NCBI RefSeq assembly: GCF_014202945.1
Contig: NZ_JACHHW010000004.1
Coordinates: 310,001 to 374,000 of the forward strand
Reading direction: 5' to 3'
Length of the DNA: 64,000 nt
Origin: Zhongshania antarctica
GTDB lineage: Bacteria; Pseudomonadota; Gammaproteobacteria; Pseudomonadales; Spongiibacteraceae
Each line of letters opens with the position of its first letter. Position 1 is the stretch's first letter. Under the pieces are notes generated by a model. That model saw nothing but the letters and a program-made list of their open reading frames with translations, searched no databases and was not told where the DNA came from. Positions 46,808 to 58,316 of this stretch are shown piece by piece. Position numbers and translations under genes: made by a program.

Positions 46808-47512
46808 CTACGTTAAGCGCAGCCAGCGGTCGCTCATAAGCAGTTCGATGGGCTTATAATCGGTTTTATAGCGCATTTTTTGGCAGTCGCGAATCCAGTA
46901 GCCCAGGTAAAGATAGGGCAGGGCGAGGTCGTGACAGCGCGCGATTTGCCAAAGAATACCGTAAACACCCAAGCTGCGCTGGGGGTATTCGGGGTCGTAA
47001 AACGTATAAATTGCCGATAAGCCGTCATTCAGCACATCGGTAACCGCAACGGCAACTAATGCGTCGCCCAGATAAAAATGCACATATTGTGTGTCTTCAG
47101 TGCCTAGGCCTAAGAAACTATCAAATTGGTCCTTGGATGGCGGATACATATCGCCATCACGGTGGCGGCCATTGATGTATTTTTCATAGAGCGGGTAAGC
47201 ATCGGCGTTGGGTGCTGATAATATGTGGGCGACCAAGTCATTATTGCGCTTCTCAACGCGACGTTGGGTGCGTGAAGGCCTAAATAGCGTAACGGGAACA
47301 CGGCTGGCGATACAGGCTTTACAGGCGTCACAGTCGGGGCGGTAGAGATGGTTGCCACTGCGTCGAAACCCACGCCGTGATAATTCGCTGTACACCGGGC
47401 CAGAAATCTTGGCCTCGGGATCAATGAAAATGGTTTTGGCTTCCCGGTCAGCAAAATAGCTGCAGGGGTGCGGGTGGGTCGCGTAAAGCTTAAGTTGTTG
47501 GGCGTCAGTCAT
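46808..47512 (-). CDS. bpt: Bpt/Ate-type aminoacyl-tRNA:protein transferase
   Basis: This enzyme transfers Leu to proteins with N-terminal Asp or Glu (Bpt in Vibrio), making them N-degrons for ClpS. Cys-rich RPDCDACKACIASRVPV and the GVYGILWQI and YLGYWIRDC blocks are typical. I take ATG 47512, which overlaps the aat stop by 4 bp (ATGA). Together with Aat, ClpS and ClpA it completes a local N-degron set. The alternative name ate is also used; whether it transfers Leu or Arg is not settled by sequence alone. Confidence 0.9.
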   Translation of the reverse strand: MTDAQQLKLYATHPHPCSYFADREAKTIFIDPEAKISGPVYSELSRRGFRRSGNHLYRPDCDACKACIASRVPVTLFRPSRTQRRVEKRNNDLVAHILSAPNADAYPLYEKYINGRHRDGDMYPPSKDQFDSFLGLGTEDTQYVHFYLGDALVAVAVTDVLNDGLSAIYTFYDPEYPQRSLGVYGILWQIARCHDLALPYLYLGYWIRDCQKMRYKTDYKPIELLMSDRWLRLT

Positions 47513-48234
47513 GGGCAGCCCGGTGACGGTTTGCCGTAATACCAGTCCAAGGTCCATTTATTGGGTTTGGATTCCCTGCTGGTGTACATTTGTAGGTATT
47601 GTTTAAAGCTCGCACGATCCATTTCCTCCGCGCCCATACTGTCAAGATAATCGTTACTCACCTGACAATCAATGAGGGGGAAGTCCCATTCCTGAAGTTG
47701 GCCACAGAGATGGACAAAGGCGATTTTAGAAGCATTGGCTGCCTGGCTAAACATTGACTCGCCGTAAAACATGCGGCCAATCGCGACGCCGTACAGTCCG
47801 CCAATTAACTTATTGTCGCGCCAGACTTCGACTGAGTGTGCCCAGCCTGCGTCGTGCAGGTCTTGGTAAGCCTTGCGCATGTCATCGGTGATCCATGTGC
47901 CTGGGCGTTTCTGGCTAAGCTGGGCGCAGCCGAGTAAGACACCGGCAAAATCGCGGTCAAAGCTGACCTCAAAATCATTTCGGCGCAGGGCTTTGCGAAG
48001 GCTGCGATTAATATATACGCGTTCGGGGTGCAGCACCGCACGAGGTTGCGGCGACCACCATAATATCGGCTGAGATTCTTCATACCACGGGAAGATGCCC
48101 TGCCGATATGCATTAAGTAAGCGGGGCAGGCAGAGATCGCCGCCAACGGCCAAAAGGCCGTTGGGGTCGTCTAGAGCCGACTCAATAGGGGGGAAGCTTA
48201 GATCAGCCGGATCAAGCCAAGGTATGCCAGACAT
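47509..48234 (-). CDS. aat: Leucyl/phenylalanyl-tRNA:protein transferase
   Basis: Adds Leu or Phe to N-terminal Lys or Arg of target proteins, creating ClpS substrates. Marks are the N-terminal FPPIESALDDPNGLLAVGGD, FPWYEESQPILWWSP and GESMFSQAANASKIAFVHLC. At 241 residues it is normal. It sits between trxB and the bpt gene, coupled to bpt by a 4-bp overlap and 18 bp after trxB. Confidence 0.96.
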   Translation of the reverse strand: MSGIPWLDPADLSFPPIESALDDPNGLLAVGGDLCLPRLLNAYRQGIFPWYEESQPILWWSPQPRAVLHPERVYINRSLRKALRRNDFEVSFDRDFAGVLLGCAQLSQKRPGTWITDDMRKAYQDLHDAGWAHSVEVWRDNKLIGGLYGVAIGRMFYGESMFSQAANASKIAFVHLCGQLQEWDFPLIDCQVSNDYLDSMGAEEMDRASFKQYLQMYTSRESKPNKWTLDWYYGKPSPGCP

Positions 48235-48252
48235 CGGCTGATTTACTCGCGT

Positions 48253-49236
<984 letters not shown>

Positions 49237-49443
49237 TTAGTTCAAACCGGGATGACTGAAAATAGACGCATATCATAGGGTAATTCCATAGGCGCGGCAA
49301 AAACTGTGTGCGGCGACAAGTCTTATGACATAGTGCTAATATTGGGCCGCTTTTCGCTTTTTCAACGCCTGTCATAGGGTTTGCGTCTTTTACGTGTAAA
49401 TTTAGGAAACCGTTCTCTTTTGCCAAAATCAACATCCACAGCC

Positions 49444-51747
49444 ATGGTAGAAAACCGTGAAATTTTGAATTTGCGCTTGCGCGAGGGCTTGTTGATCGCC
49501 TTTGTTGCCGTGTGCATTTACATTTTTGTATCCCTACTCAGTTATAGCGGCAATGATCCGGGCTGGTCGCGCACCGGGAATGGCGATCGCATTGTGAATA
49601 CCGGTGGTCCAGTAGGGGCCTGGTTGGCTGATGTGTTCTTTGCTTTATTTGGTTATATGGCTTACTTGTTTCCGGCAATGCTGGGTTTTAGGGCTTGGCG
49701 GCTTTTCAAGGAACGTTACCGCCCGGCGGGGTTTGATACCCTGATTTTTGTACTGCGTTTTATTGGTCTGATTTTGGTGATGATTTCCAGTACTGGCCTG
49801 GCGGCCAATGGCGATTATGGCAATAGCGGGCTACCGTTTGGCGCAGGCGGGGTATTGGGCGACGCCGTAGGCAATGCCACGATGACCTCCTTTAACGAGT
49901 TTGGTAGCCGCTTATTATTAATTGCCATATTGTTATTTGGTTTAACTGTGTTTACCGATTTATCGTGGATTCGGCTCATGGATACGCTTGGCGCTGCCAC
50001 GTTGCGATTGTTTGATCGTAGCCGTGAAGCTGTGTATAGCTATAAAATGGCGCGCGAAGAGCGTCGTAAGGCGGCAGCGGCCAAGCAGCAGCGCCACGAA
50101 TCAGTAGCGAAAAAGACGGAAATTCAAAAGACCCGCATACCACCCCAAATCGCACCGCCGCCAAAGCCGGTGATAAAGTCTGCAAGGCCAGATAAAGAAC
50201 GCCAAAAATCCTTATTCGAAGGCCCTGTCACGGGTACTTTGCCGTCGTTAAGTCTGCTCGACAAGGCTGTTCACAATCCCGATCGCGGCTATTCGCCTGA
50301 GACCCTTGAGGCCATGTCGCGGTTGTTGGAAATTAAATTACTGGACTTTGGCGTGTCGGCAAAAGTCATCGCGGTGTTCCCCGGCCCAGTTATTACACGT
50401 TTTGAGTTAGAGCCAGACGCGGGCGTGAAAGTTAGTAAAATATCAAATTTGGTCAAGGATTTGGCGCGGTCGCTCGCCGTGGTCAGTGTTCGAGTCGTGG
50501 AGGTCATCCCAGGCAAGCCCTATGTTGGTATCGAAATTCCCAATGAAGATCGCGAGATTGTTAATTTTCACGATGTGCTGTCATCCGAAGCCTTCGACGC
50601 CTGCAAGTCGCCGTTAACGCTGGCCTTAGGGCATGACATTTCCGGTGAGCCGGTCTGTGCCGACCTCGGCAAAATGCCTCACTTATTGGTCGCGGGTACC
50701 ACCGGCTCCGGTAAGTCGGTCGGTGTTAACGCTATGCTGATCAGTCTTTTGTACAAATCAACGCCGGAAGAAGTGCGTTTGATGCTGGTTGACCCCAAAA
50801 TGCTAGAGTTGTCGGTCTACGACGGTATCCCCCATTTGCTTACGCCGGTTATTACCGACATGAAAGACGCGGCCAATGGTCTGCGTTGGTGTGTGGCGGA
50901 AATGGAGCGTCGCTATAAGTTAATGTCGAAAATGGGGGTTAGGAATCTCGCTGGTTTTAACCGCAAGGTTAAAGATGCGATCTTGGCCGGTGAGCCGATC
51001 AAAGACCCACTGTGGAAACCTGAGGAACACTATCAGGCAGGCCTAGAAGAAGCTCAGGCACCAGATTTAGAAGTTTTACCGTCGATTGTTGTTGTTATCG
51101 ACGAATTTGCCGACATGATGATGATTGTAGGTAAAAAGGTTGAAGAGCTGATCGCGCGTATCGCTCAAAAAGCTCGCGCGGCGGGTATCCATCTTTTGCT
51201 CGCAACCCAGCGCCCCTCGGTTGATGTTATTACCGGCTTGATTAAGGCCAACGTACCAACGCGGATTGGTTTTCAGGTGTCTTCTAAAATCGATTCTCGG
51301 ACCATCTTGGATCAAGGTGGCGCAGAACAGCTGCTTGGTCACGGCGATATGCTGTATTTACCACCCGGAGCGGGTATCCCCATCCGGGTACACGGCGCCT
51401 TTGTTTCTGATGAAGAAGTGCACCGTGTTGTCGCAGATTGGAAGCGCCGCGGAGAGCCCCAATATATTGATGGTTTGCTGGAAGAGGGCAGCACTACCGA
51501 TGCTATGCCTGGCATGCCGCCTGAAGGTGGCGGCGGCGATGATGGTGAATCGGATGCGCTTTACGACGAAGCGGTCGCCTATGTAACCAAAAGTCGACGG
51601 GCGTCAATATCTGCAGTGCAGCGTAAATTGCGAATCGGCTATAATCGCGCCGCTCGATTAATTGAAACAATGGAGGCTGCCGGTGTCGTAACTGAGATGG
51701 CCAGTAACGGTAGTCGCGAAGTACTGGCTCCACCTCCATTTGAATAG
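49444..51747 (+). CDS. ftsK: DNA translocase FtsK
   Basis: Couples cell division to chromosome segregation. The N-terminal region has four or so membrane segments (from [19 protein letters not shown]), then a short basic linker, the motor ([36 protein letters not shown]) and a C-terminal winged-helix gamma domain ([20 protein letters not shown]) that reads KOPS sites. ATG 49444 is used; TTG 49381 is possible but unlikely. The protein is 767 residues, much shorter than E. coli FtsK because the linker is short. Confidence 0.96.
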   Translation: MVENREILNLRLREGLLIAFVAVCIYIFVSLLSYSGNDPGWSRTGNGDRIVNTGGPVGAWLADVFFALFGYMAYLFPAMLGFRAWRLFKERYRPAGFDTLIFVLRFIGLILVMISSTGLAANGDYGNSGLPFGAGGVLGDAVGNATMTSFNEFGSRLLLIAILLFGLTVFTDLSWIRLMDTLGAATLRLFDRSREAVYSYKMAREERRKAAAAKQQRHESVAKKTEIQKTRIPPQIAPPPKPVIKSARPDKERQKSLFEGPVTGTLPSLSLLDKAVHNPDRGYSPETLEAMSRLLEIKLLDFGVSAKVIAVFPGPVITRFELEPDAGVKVSKISNLVKDLARSLAVVSVRVVEVIPGKPYVGIEIPNEDREIVNFHDVLSSEAFDACKSPLTLALGHDISGEPVCADLGKMPHLLVAGTTGSGKSVGVNAMLISLLYKSTPEEVRLMLVDPKMLELSVYDGIPHLLTPVITDMKDAANGLRWCVAEMERRYKLMSKMGVRNLAGFNRKVKDAILAGEPIKDPLWKPEEHYQAGLEEAQAPDLEVLPSIVVVIDEFADMMMIVGKKVEELIARIAQKARAAGIHLLLATQRPSVDVITGLIKANVPTRIGFQVSSKIDSRTILDQGGAEQLLGHGDMLYLPPGAGIPIRVHGAFVSDEEVHRVVADWKRRGEPQYIDGLLEEGSTTDAMPGMPPEGGGGDDGESDALYDEAVAYVTKSRRASISAVQRKLRIGYNRAARLIETMEAAGVVTEMASNGSREVLAPPPFE

Positions 51748-51758
51748 AAGTAGAATCC

Positions 51759-52361
51759 ATGCGCCAATTCTTAGTTTTTTTGTGTTTGTCAGTTTTTACC
51801 ATGAGCGTGTTTGCCGAGGGCGATGTGGCGCAACTGCACCTGCATCTCTCTGGTGCGCAAAGCCTGAACGCGAAATTTGTTCAGCAAGTAAAAGATGTCG
51901 ACGGTCAGTTGCTGCAAGAGAGCAAGGGCACTATCGCGCTAAAGCGGCCGAATAAAATTCGCTGGGAAAGCACCGAGCCCTTTCATTACCTCTTGGTCAG
52001 TAATGGTAAAACCGTGTGGCGTTACGACGCAGACCTAGAGCAGCTGAATACTGAGCCGTTTGACGCCAATTTGGCGCAAACACCTGCCATGATTATCAGT
52101 ATGACTATTGATCAGCTTGCCGCGCAGTACGATGTTAGCGTCAAAAAGAATGGCAATGCCCGTGAATTTATCCTGCTGCCCAAGGAACCTGGCTCCTTTA
52201 CTGAAATGGTGCTGATGTTTACCTGGGGCAAACTCACGGCAATGCGCTTGACCGACACACTTGAGCAAACCACTAAAATTGAATTTATTAATCCTAAATA
52301 CAATAACCGCTTTAGCGACCGGGAGTTTGAATTCAACGAGGCCGAGGCGAAGAAGTCTTGA
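51759..52361 (+). CDS. lolA: Outer-membrane lipoprotein carrier protein LolA
   Basis: Periplasmic chaperone that ferries lipoproteins from LolCDE to LolB. A clean signal peptide (MRQFLVFLCLSVFTMSVFA) precedes the mature protein; KFVQQVKD, GTIALKRPNKIRWE and PAMIISM fit the LolA half-barrel. It is 11 bp after ftsK and overlaps rarA by 4 bp, so all three are likely one unit. The many lipoproteins in this window are its natural clients. Confidence 0.95.
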   Translation: MRQFLVFLCLSVFTMSVFAEGDVAQLHLHLSGAQSLNAKFVQQVKDVDGQLLQESKGTIALKRPNKIRWESTEPFHYLLVSNGKTVWRYDADLEQLNTEPFDANLAQTPAMIISMTIDQLAAQYDVSVKKNGNAREFILLPKEPGSFTEMVLMFTWGKLTAMRLTDTLEQTTKIEFINPKYNNRFSDREFEFNEAEAKKS

Positions 52362-53659
52362 CTGAAACAGCCAGCAAGGCGCCGCTGGCTGCGCGGATGC
52401 GACCCCAAACCCTTGACCACTACCTGGGTCAAGATCATCTGCTAGCGCCGGATAAGCCGCTTCGACGCGCCTTAGACTCCGGTCAGCTGCACTCCATGAT
52501 CTTCTGGGGGCCACCAGGGGTGGGTAAAACCACCTTGGCGCAACTCATTGCCCAGCTCTGCGACGCACACTTTATTAGTATTTCCGCTGTTTTAGCCGGA
52601 GTGAAAGATATTCGCGCGGCGGTTGATGACGCAAAGCAGCAGCAGTTTTTCCAGCGACGCACCATCTTGTTTATCGATGAAGTCCACCGCTTTAATAAGT
52701 CTCAACAAGATGCATTTTTGCCTTTTGTTGAAGATGGTACGATCATTTTTGTTGGCGCGACCACTGAAAACCCGTCCTTTGAAATCAATAATGCCTTGCT
52801 ATCCAGAGCGCGGGTTTATCAATTAAACCCGCTCAGCGATGCCGCGATTGTGGATATTGTCACCCACGCGGCCGGCTGCGAAGGCTGGCAACTTGCCCCA
52901 GATCAAATTGAACGCATTGCTCGCCACGCTGACGGTGATGGTCGCCGGGCGCTGAATGTCCTTGAGATTGCGGGCGACATGCTGGGGCGCAATAGCAACA
53001 GCACGGAATTAACTGCGGGCATCATCGACCAGGTGCTGAGTGGTCAGCCCCGGCGTTTTGATAAGGGCGGTGATTTGTTTTACGAACAGATTTCCGCATT
53101 GCACAAATCGGTGCGAGGCAGCTCGGTAGACGGCGCCCTGTATTGGTTTGCGCGTATGCTTGATGGCGGTTGTGAGCCTTTATATGTCGCCCGGCGTTTA
53201 GTGCGTATGGCCAGTGAAGATATTGGCAATGCGGATCCTAGGGCATTGCGGTTATGCTTAGATGCATGGGAAACCCAAGAGCGGCTTGGCAGCCCAGAAG
53301 GGGAATTGGCCATGGCGCAGGCGGTGTGTTATCTCGCAGCCGCACCTAAAAGCAACGCGGTTTATACCGCTTATAATGCGGTCCGCAAAGAAATTGCGGC
53401 GTCGCCGAGTTATGACGTGCCCATGCATTTGCGCAATGCGCCCACGGGTATGATGAAGGAACAGGGCTTTGGTGGCGGCTACCGCTATGCCCACGACGAA
53501 CCTGATGCCTATGCTGCTGGGGAAAATTACCTGCCCGAGGAGATAAAAGACCGCGTTTACTATCAACCAGTAAATCGGGGTCTTGAGAAAAAAATCGGCG
53601 AAAAGCTCCGATATTTGCAAGAGCTTGATGATAGTGCCCGCGACAAGCGCTATCGTTGA
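52358..53659 (+). CDS. rarA: Replication-associated recombination protein RarA
   Basis: AAA+ ATPase related to clamp loaders, acting at stalled forks. Walker A GPPGVGKTTLAQL, Walker B FIDEVHRFNKSQQD, the sensor region and the C-terminal tetramerisation domain with GFGGGYRYAHDEP are present. The start is TTG 52358, within the lolA end (4-bp overlap) and preceded by GAGG; an ATG at 52397 would cut off conserved residues (KAPLAARMRP). Confidence 0.94.
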   Translation: MTETASKAPLAARMRPQTLDHYLGQDHLLAPDKPLRRALDSGQLHSMIFWGPPGVGKTTLAQLIAQLCDAHFISISAVLAGVKDIRAAVDDAKQQQFFQRRTILFIDEVHRFNKSQQDAFLPFVEDGTIIFVGATTENPSFEINNALLSRARVYQLNPLSDAAIVDIVTHAAGCEGWQLAPDQIERIARHADGDGRRALNVLEIAGDMLGRNSNSTELTAGIIDQVLSGQPRRFDKGGDLFYEQISALHKSVRGSSVDGALYWFARMLDGGCEPLYVARRLVRMASEDIGNADPRALRLCLDAWETQERLGSPEGELAMAQAVCYLAAAPKSNAVYTAYNAVRKEIAASPSYDVPMHLRNAPTGMMKEQGFGGGYRYAHDEPDAYAAGENYLPEEIKDRVYYQPVNRGLEKKIGEKLRYLQELDDSARDKRYR

Positions 53660-53703
53660 TTTGAATGGGGTAGAATAGCGAGCCAGTCTGGAGACCTTCA
53701 CAC

Positions 53704-54081
53704 GTGCAAATATATCTGCTAATTGCCCTCGGCGGCGCTACTGGTGCGCTTAGCCGCTTTGGGGTCGGGCGAATTGTTAGCCATTATTTGGCTCAGGCCT
53801 ACTGGCCGTTGGGGACGTTTGCGGTCAATTTTATTGGCTCTTTTGTAATCGGCGCGGTTTATGTGCTGATCACGGAAAAATCGGCACTGCATGCCGATTG
53901 GCGCTATGTCTTAATGGTAGGTTTTTTAGGCGCGTTTACGACCTTCTCGACCTTCTCGCTGGAGTCGGTGGCGCTTTTGGAGGCGGGAAAAGTGCTTATA
54001 GCACTTGCCTATATGCTTAGCACGGTCATCAGTTGCGTGGTGGCATGTTGGCTGGGAATTGTTTTTTTACGTTCTATTTGA
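53704..54081 (+). CDS. crcB: Fluoride channel CrcB/FluC
   Basis: A 125-residue protein with four membrane segments, including GGATGALSRFGVGR, the pore segment NFIGSFVIG and the conserved GAFTTFSTFSLE. Fluc channels are dual-topology dimers that export fluoride. Translation starts at GTG 53704 with GGAG 10 bases upstream. I see no fluoride riboswitch in the 44-bp gap before it. Confidence 0.93.
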   Translation: MQIYLLIALGGATGALSRFGVGRIVSHYLAQAYWPLGTFAVNFIGSFVIGAVYVLITEKSALHADWRYVLMVGFLGAFTTFSTFSLESVALLEAGKVLIALAYMLSTVISCVVACWLGIVFLRSI

Positions 54082-54094
54082 TTTATATTAATGA

Positions 54095-55429
<1,335 letters not shown>

Positions 55430-55432
55430 GCC

Positions 55433-56836
55433 ATGGATTTTTTGCCGCTGTTCACCGATCTGCGTAACAAGCCCTGTTTATTGGTGGGCGGAGGGCAGGT
55501 CGCACTCCGCAAAGCGCGACTACTGTGTAAGTCAGGTGCGCAATTACGGCTTGTTGCCCATGATATTTTGCCCGAGCTGTCGACCCTGTGCATGAACTCC
55601 GGGGGCGAATGTATTCGCGGCGATTACGGCGATCATCTCTTGGATGAGGTGTTTCTTGTCATCGCGGCAACGGATGATGAGGCCTTAAACAAGCAAGTCT
55701 CAGCGGCCTGCCACGCTCGCCAGATTCCGGTGAATGTGGTCGACAATCCGGAGCTTTGCAGTGTGATATTGCCAGCGATTATAGATCGCTCACCACTGGT
55801 GATTGCGGTGAGCAGTGGTGGCAAGAGCCCGGTATTAGCGAGGATGATGCGGTCGCGTCTAGAAGCGAGCATTCCGGCGTCCTTTGGGCGTTTGGCGCAG
55901 CTCGTGGGCAGTTTTCGTGATGCCGTGAAAGCCCGCTTTGACGACATTGAAGAACGTCGGCATTTTTGGGAGCAAACGCTTCAGGGGCCAATCGCCGAAA
56001 TGGTGTTTGCGGGCAAGGACAAGGTTGCTGCAGAGATGCTCAGTAAGGCCATTGATAAAGCAGAGGTCTCGGCGGGCGGTGAAGTGTATTTAATTGGCGC
56101 GGGTCCCGGTGACCCAGATTTAATGACTTTTAAAGCGCTGCGCCTGTTGCAACGGGCAGATGTGGTGCTCTATGACCGCTTGGTTGCCCCGGCAATAGTG
56201 GATATGTGCCGTAAAGACGCTGAGCGGGTATATGTGGGTAAAGCGAGAGCCGATCACGCCGTTCCCCAGCAAGATATAAACAAACTCCTGGTTAAATACG
56301 CCAAAGAGGGTAAAAAAGTTGCGCGCTTGAAGGGGGGCGACCCGTTTATTTTCGGCCGTGGCGGCGAAGAGATAGAAGAACTTGCCGAGGAAAAAATTCC
56401 TTTTCAGGTGGTGCCGGGGATTACCGCCGCCTCTGGCTGCGCGAGTTATTCCGGTATTCCACTTACGCACCGTGATTACGCTCAGTCGGTGCGTTTTGTG
56501 ACCGGACATTTAAAAGACCACAGCTTGAATTTACCGTGGGCAGAACTCGTTCACCCGACGCAAACCGTGGTGTTTTACATGGGCTTGGTGGGTTTGCCGA
56601 GTATTTGCGCGCAGCTGATTGCCCACGGTCGCGGTGGTGACACGCCAATCGCCGTTATTCAGCAGGGCACGACGCCCCAGCAAAAGGTGGTGGTGGCCAC
56701 CTTGGCGACCATGATTGAACGCCTCGCTAAGGAGCCTGTGCAAGCACCAACCCTCATTATTGTCGGTGAGGTGGTGAAACTCCGTGAAAAGCTCGCCTGG
56801 TATGAACATTACGATCTCGCCAATGGCGCGGTGTAA
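55433..56836 (+). CDS. cysG: Siroheme synthase CysG
   Basis: Trifunctional enzyme making siroheme for sulfite and nitrite reduction. The N-terminal half ([29 protein letters not shown]) is the NAD-dependent dehydrogenase/ferrochelatase; the C-terminal half ([48 protein letters not shown]) is the uroporphyrinogen III methyltransferase. Length 467 suits the fused form. It starts 3 bp after serS, so expression is probably coupled. Confidence 0.97.
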   Translation: MDFLPLFTDLRNKPCLLVGGGQVALRKARLLCKSGAQLRLVAHDILPELSTLCMNSGGECIRGDYGDHLLDEVFLVIAATDDEALNKQVSAACHARQIPVNVVDNPELCSVILPAIIDRSPLVIAVSSGGKSPVLARMMRSRLEASIPASFGRLAQLVGSFRDAVKARFDDIEERRHFWEQTLQGPIAEMVFAGKDKVAAEMLSKAIDKAEVSAGGEVYLIGAGPGDPDLMTFKALRLLQRADVVLYDRLVAPAIVDMCRKDAERVYVGKARADHAVPQQDINKLLVKYAKEGKKVARLKGGDPFIFGRGGEEIEELAEEKIPFQVVPGITAASGCASYSGIPLTHRDYAQSVRFVTGHLKDHSLNLPWAELVHPTQTVVFYMGLVGLPSICAQLIAHGRGGDTPIAVIQQGTTPQQKVVVATLATMIERLAKEPVQAPTLIIVGEVVKLREKLAWYEHYDLANGAV

Positions 56837-56891
56837 CATCACTGCGGCAATCGACTCTCATCTCCGATAAACACCCATCTATGGAGGCGCA

Positions 56892-58262
56892 ATGACGCAG
56901 CAAGGTTTTGACACTGAGTACGACTACGATTTATTTGTGATCGGCGCAGGCTCTGGCGGCGTTAGAGCCGCGCGGATGTCAGCGGGTTTTGGCGCCAAGG
57001 TTGCCATTGCTGAATCGCGCTATTTGGGTGGCACCTGCGTGAATGTGGGTTGCGTCCCTAAAAAGCTGTTTAGCTACGCGGCCCATTACCGCGAAGATTT
57101 TAAAGATGCCCAAGGCTTTGGCTGGCAAAGCGCGGTCGAACCGATTGATTGGCCGACTCTGCGCGACAATAAAACCCGCGAAATTGAGCGCTTAAACGGC
57201 ATTTACGGTAATTTGCTGAGTAATACCGGGGTTGAGCTTCTCAATGGTCATGCCAGTTTTGTCGACGCTCACACGCTGAGTGTGGACGGCAAGGAATACA
57301 CCGCAAAGCGCATTTTGATCGCGGTAGGCGGCTGGCCCTTTATTCCGGATATTCCTGGTCGGGAATTTGCTATCAGCTCGAATGAAGTGTTTTATCTCGA
57401 CACCTTGCCGAAGCATGCTGTTGTCGTCGGCGGCGGTTATATCGCCACTGAGTTTGCCGGTATTCTTCACGGCTTAGGCGTAGAAGTAGATCAAATCTAC
57501 CGTCGAGATTTGTTTTTGCGTGGCTTTGATACGGAGATGCGGGAGCAGCTTGCCGAAGAAATGCGCAACAAAGGTGTGAAGCTGCGTTTCAATGAAAATG
57601 TTACCGCGATTGAAAAAGAGGGCGATCGCTATCGCCTGAGCTTAGAAAACGGCGAGAGCATGGTCACCGATCAAGTGCTTTACGCCACCGGCCGCAAGCC
57701 ATTGCTGGAAGGTTTAGGGCTGGAGAATACCGGCGTAAGGCTTAACGACAAGGGCTATATCGCCGTAGATGAAACCTTTCAAACGAGCGAGCCGTCGGTC
57801 TATGCCGTTGGCGATGTCACTGGTGGCATGGAGTTGACGCCGGTGGCCTTAGCAGAAGGGATGAACCTCGCTAAACGCCTATACAAAGGTGAAACCAAGA
57901 CAGTTGATTACAATTTTATTCCTACCGCGATCTTCTCACAGCCCAATCTGGCCACCGTTGGCTATAGCGAAGAAGAGGCGAGGGCTAAATTTACCGACAT
58001 AGCGGTATTTACTTCGCGCTTCACTCACCTCAAACACACGCTGAGCGGCAATAAAACTAAGACCTTATTAAAGCTAATAGTCGATAAAGCGAGCGATAAA
58101 GTCGTTGGTGCTCACATGCTGGGCGACGAAGCTGGTGAGATTATTCAGGGCTTAGCCGTAGCGATTAAAGCGGGTGCAACCAAGGCTGATTTTGATTCAA
58201 CAATTGGCATTCACCCAACGGTAGCGGAAGAGTTTGTTACCATGCGTGAGGCGAGTCGATAG
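56892..58262 (+). CDS. gor: Glutathione reductase
   Basis: Reduces glutathione disulfide with NADPH. FAD-binding GAGSGG (18-23), redox disulfide Cys49/Cys54 in [18 protein letters not shown]-binding [11 protein letters not shown] with downstream [11 protein letters not shown]rg residues, and the active-site His441-Glu446 in HPTVAEE are all present. 456 residues is normal. A strong GGAGG precedes the ATG. It follows cysG by 55 bp and ends at a strong hairpin. Confidence 0.94.
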   Translation: MTQQGFDTEYDYDLFVIGAGSGGVRAARMSAGFGAKVAIAESRYLGGTCVNVGCVPKKLFSYAAHYREDFKDAQGFGWQSAVEPIDWPTLRDNKTREIERLNGIYGNLLSNTGVELLNGHASFVDAHTLSVDGKEYTAKRILIAVGGWPFIPDIPGREFAISSNEVFYLDTLPKHAVVVGGGYIATEFAGILHGLGVEVDQIYRRDLFLRGFDTEMREQLAEEMRNKGVKLRFNENVTAIEKEGDRYRLSLENGESMVTDQVLYATGRKPLLEGLGLENTGVRLNDKGYIAVDETFQTSEPSVYAVGDVTGGMELTPVALAEGMNLAKRLYKGETKTVDYNFIPTAIFSQPNLATVGYSEEEARAKFTDIAVFTSRFTHLKHTLSGNKTKTLLKLIVDKASDKVVGAHMLGDEAGEIIQGLAVAIKAGATKADFDSTIGIHPTVAEEFVTMREASR

Positions 58263-58277
58263 CGTTCTGCGCAGTCA

Positions 58278-58310
58278 AATCCCTAGCAGCAAATCTTGCC
58301 GCTAGGGATT
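58278..58310. terminator. Hairpin terminator between gor and prc
   Basis: AATCCCTAGC and GCTAGGGATT are perfect 10-bp arms, and the 13-base loop itself folds as GCAA-ATC-TTGC. It sits between convergent genes (stops at 58262 and 58317). T-rich stretches on both sides are short (CTTAAG on the right; TTTGAC on the minus strand). Confidence 0.75.
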
Positions 58311-58316
58311 CTTAAG

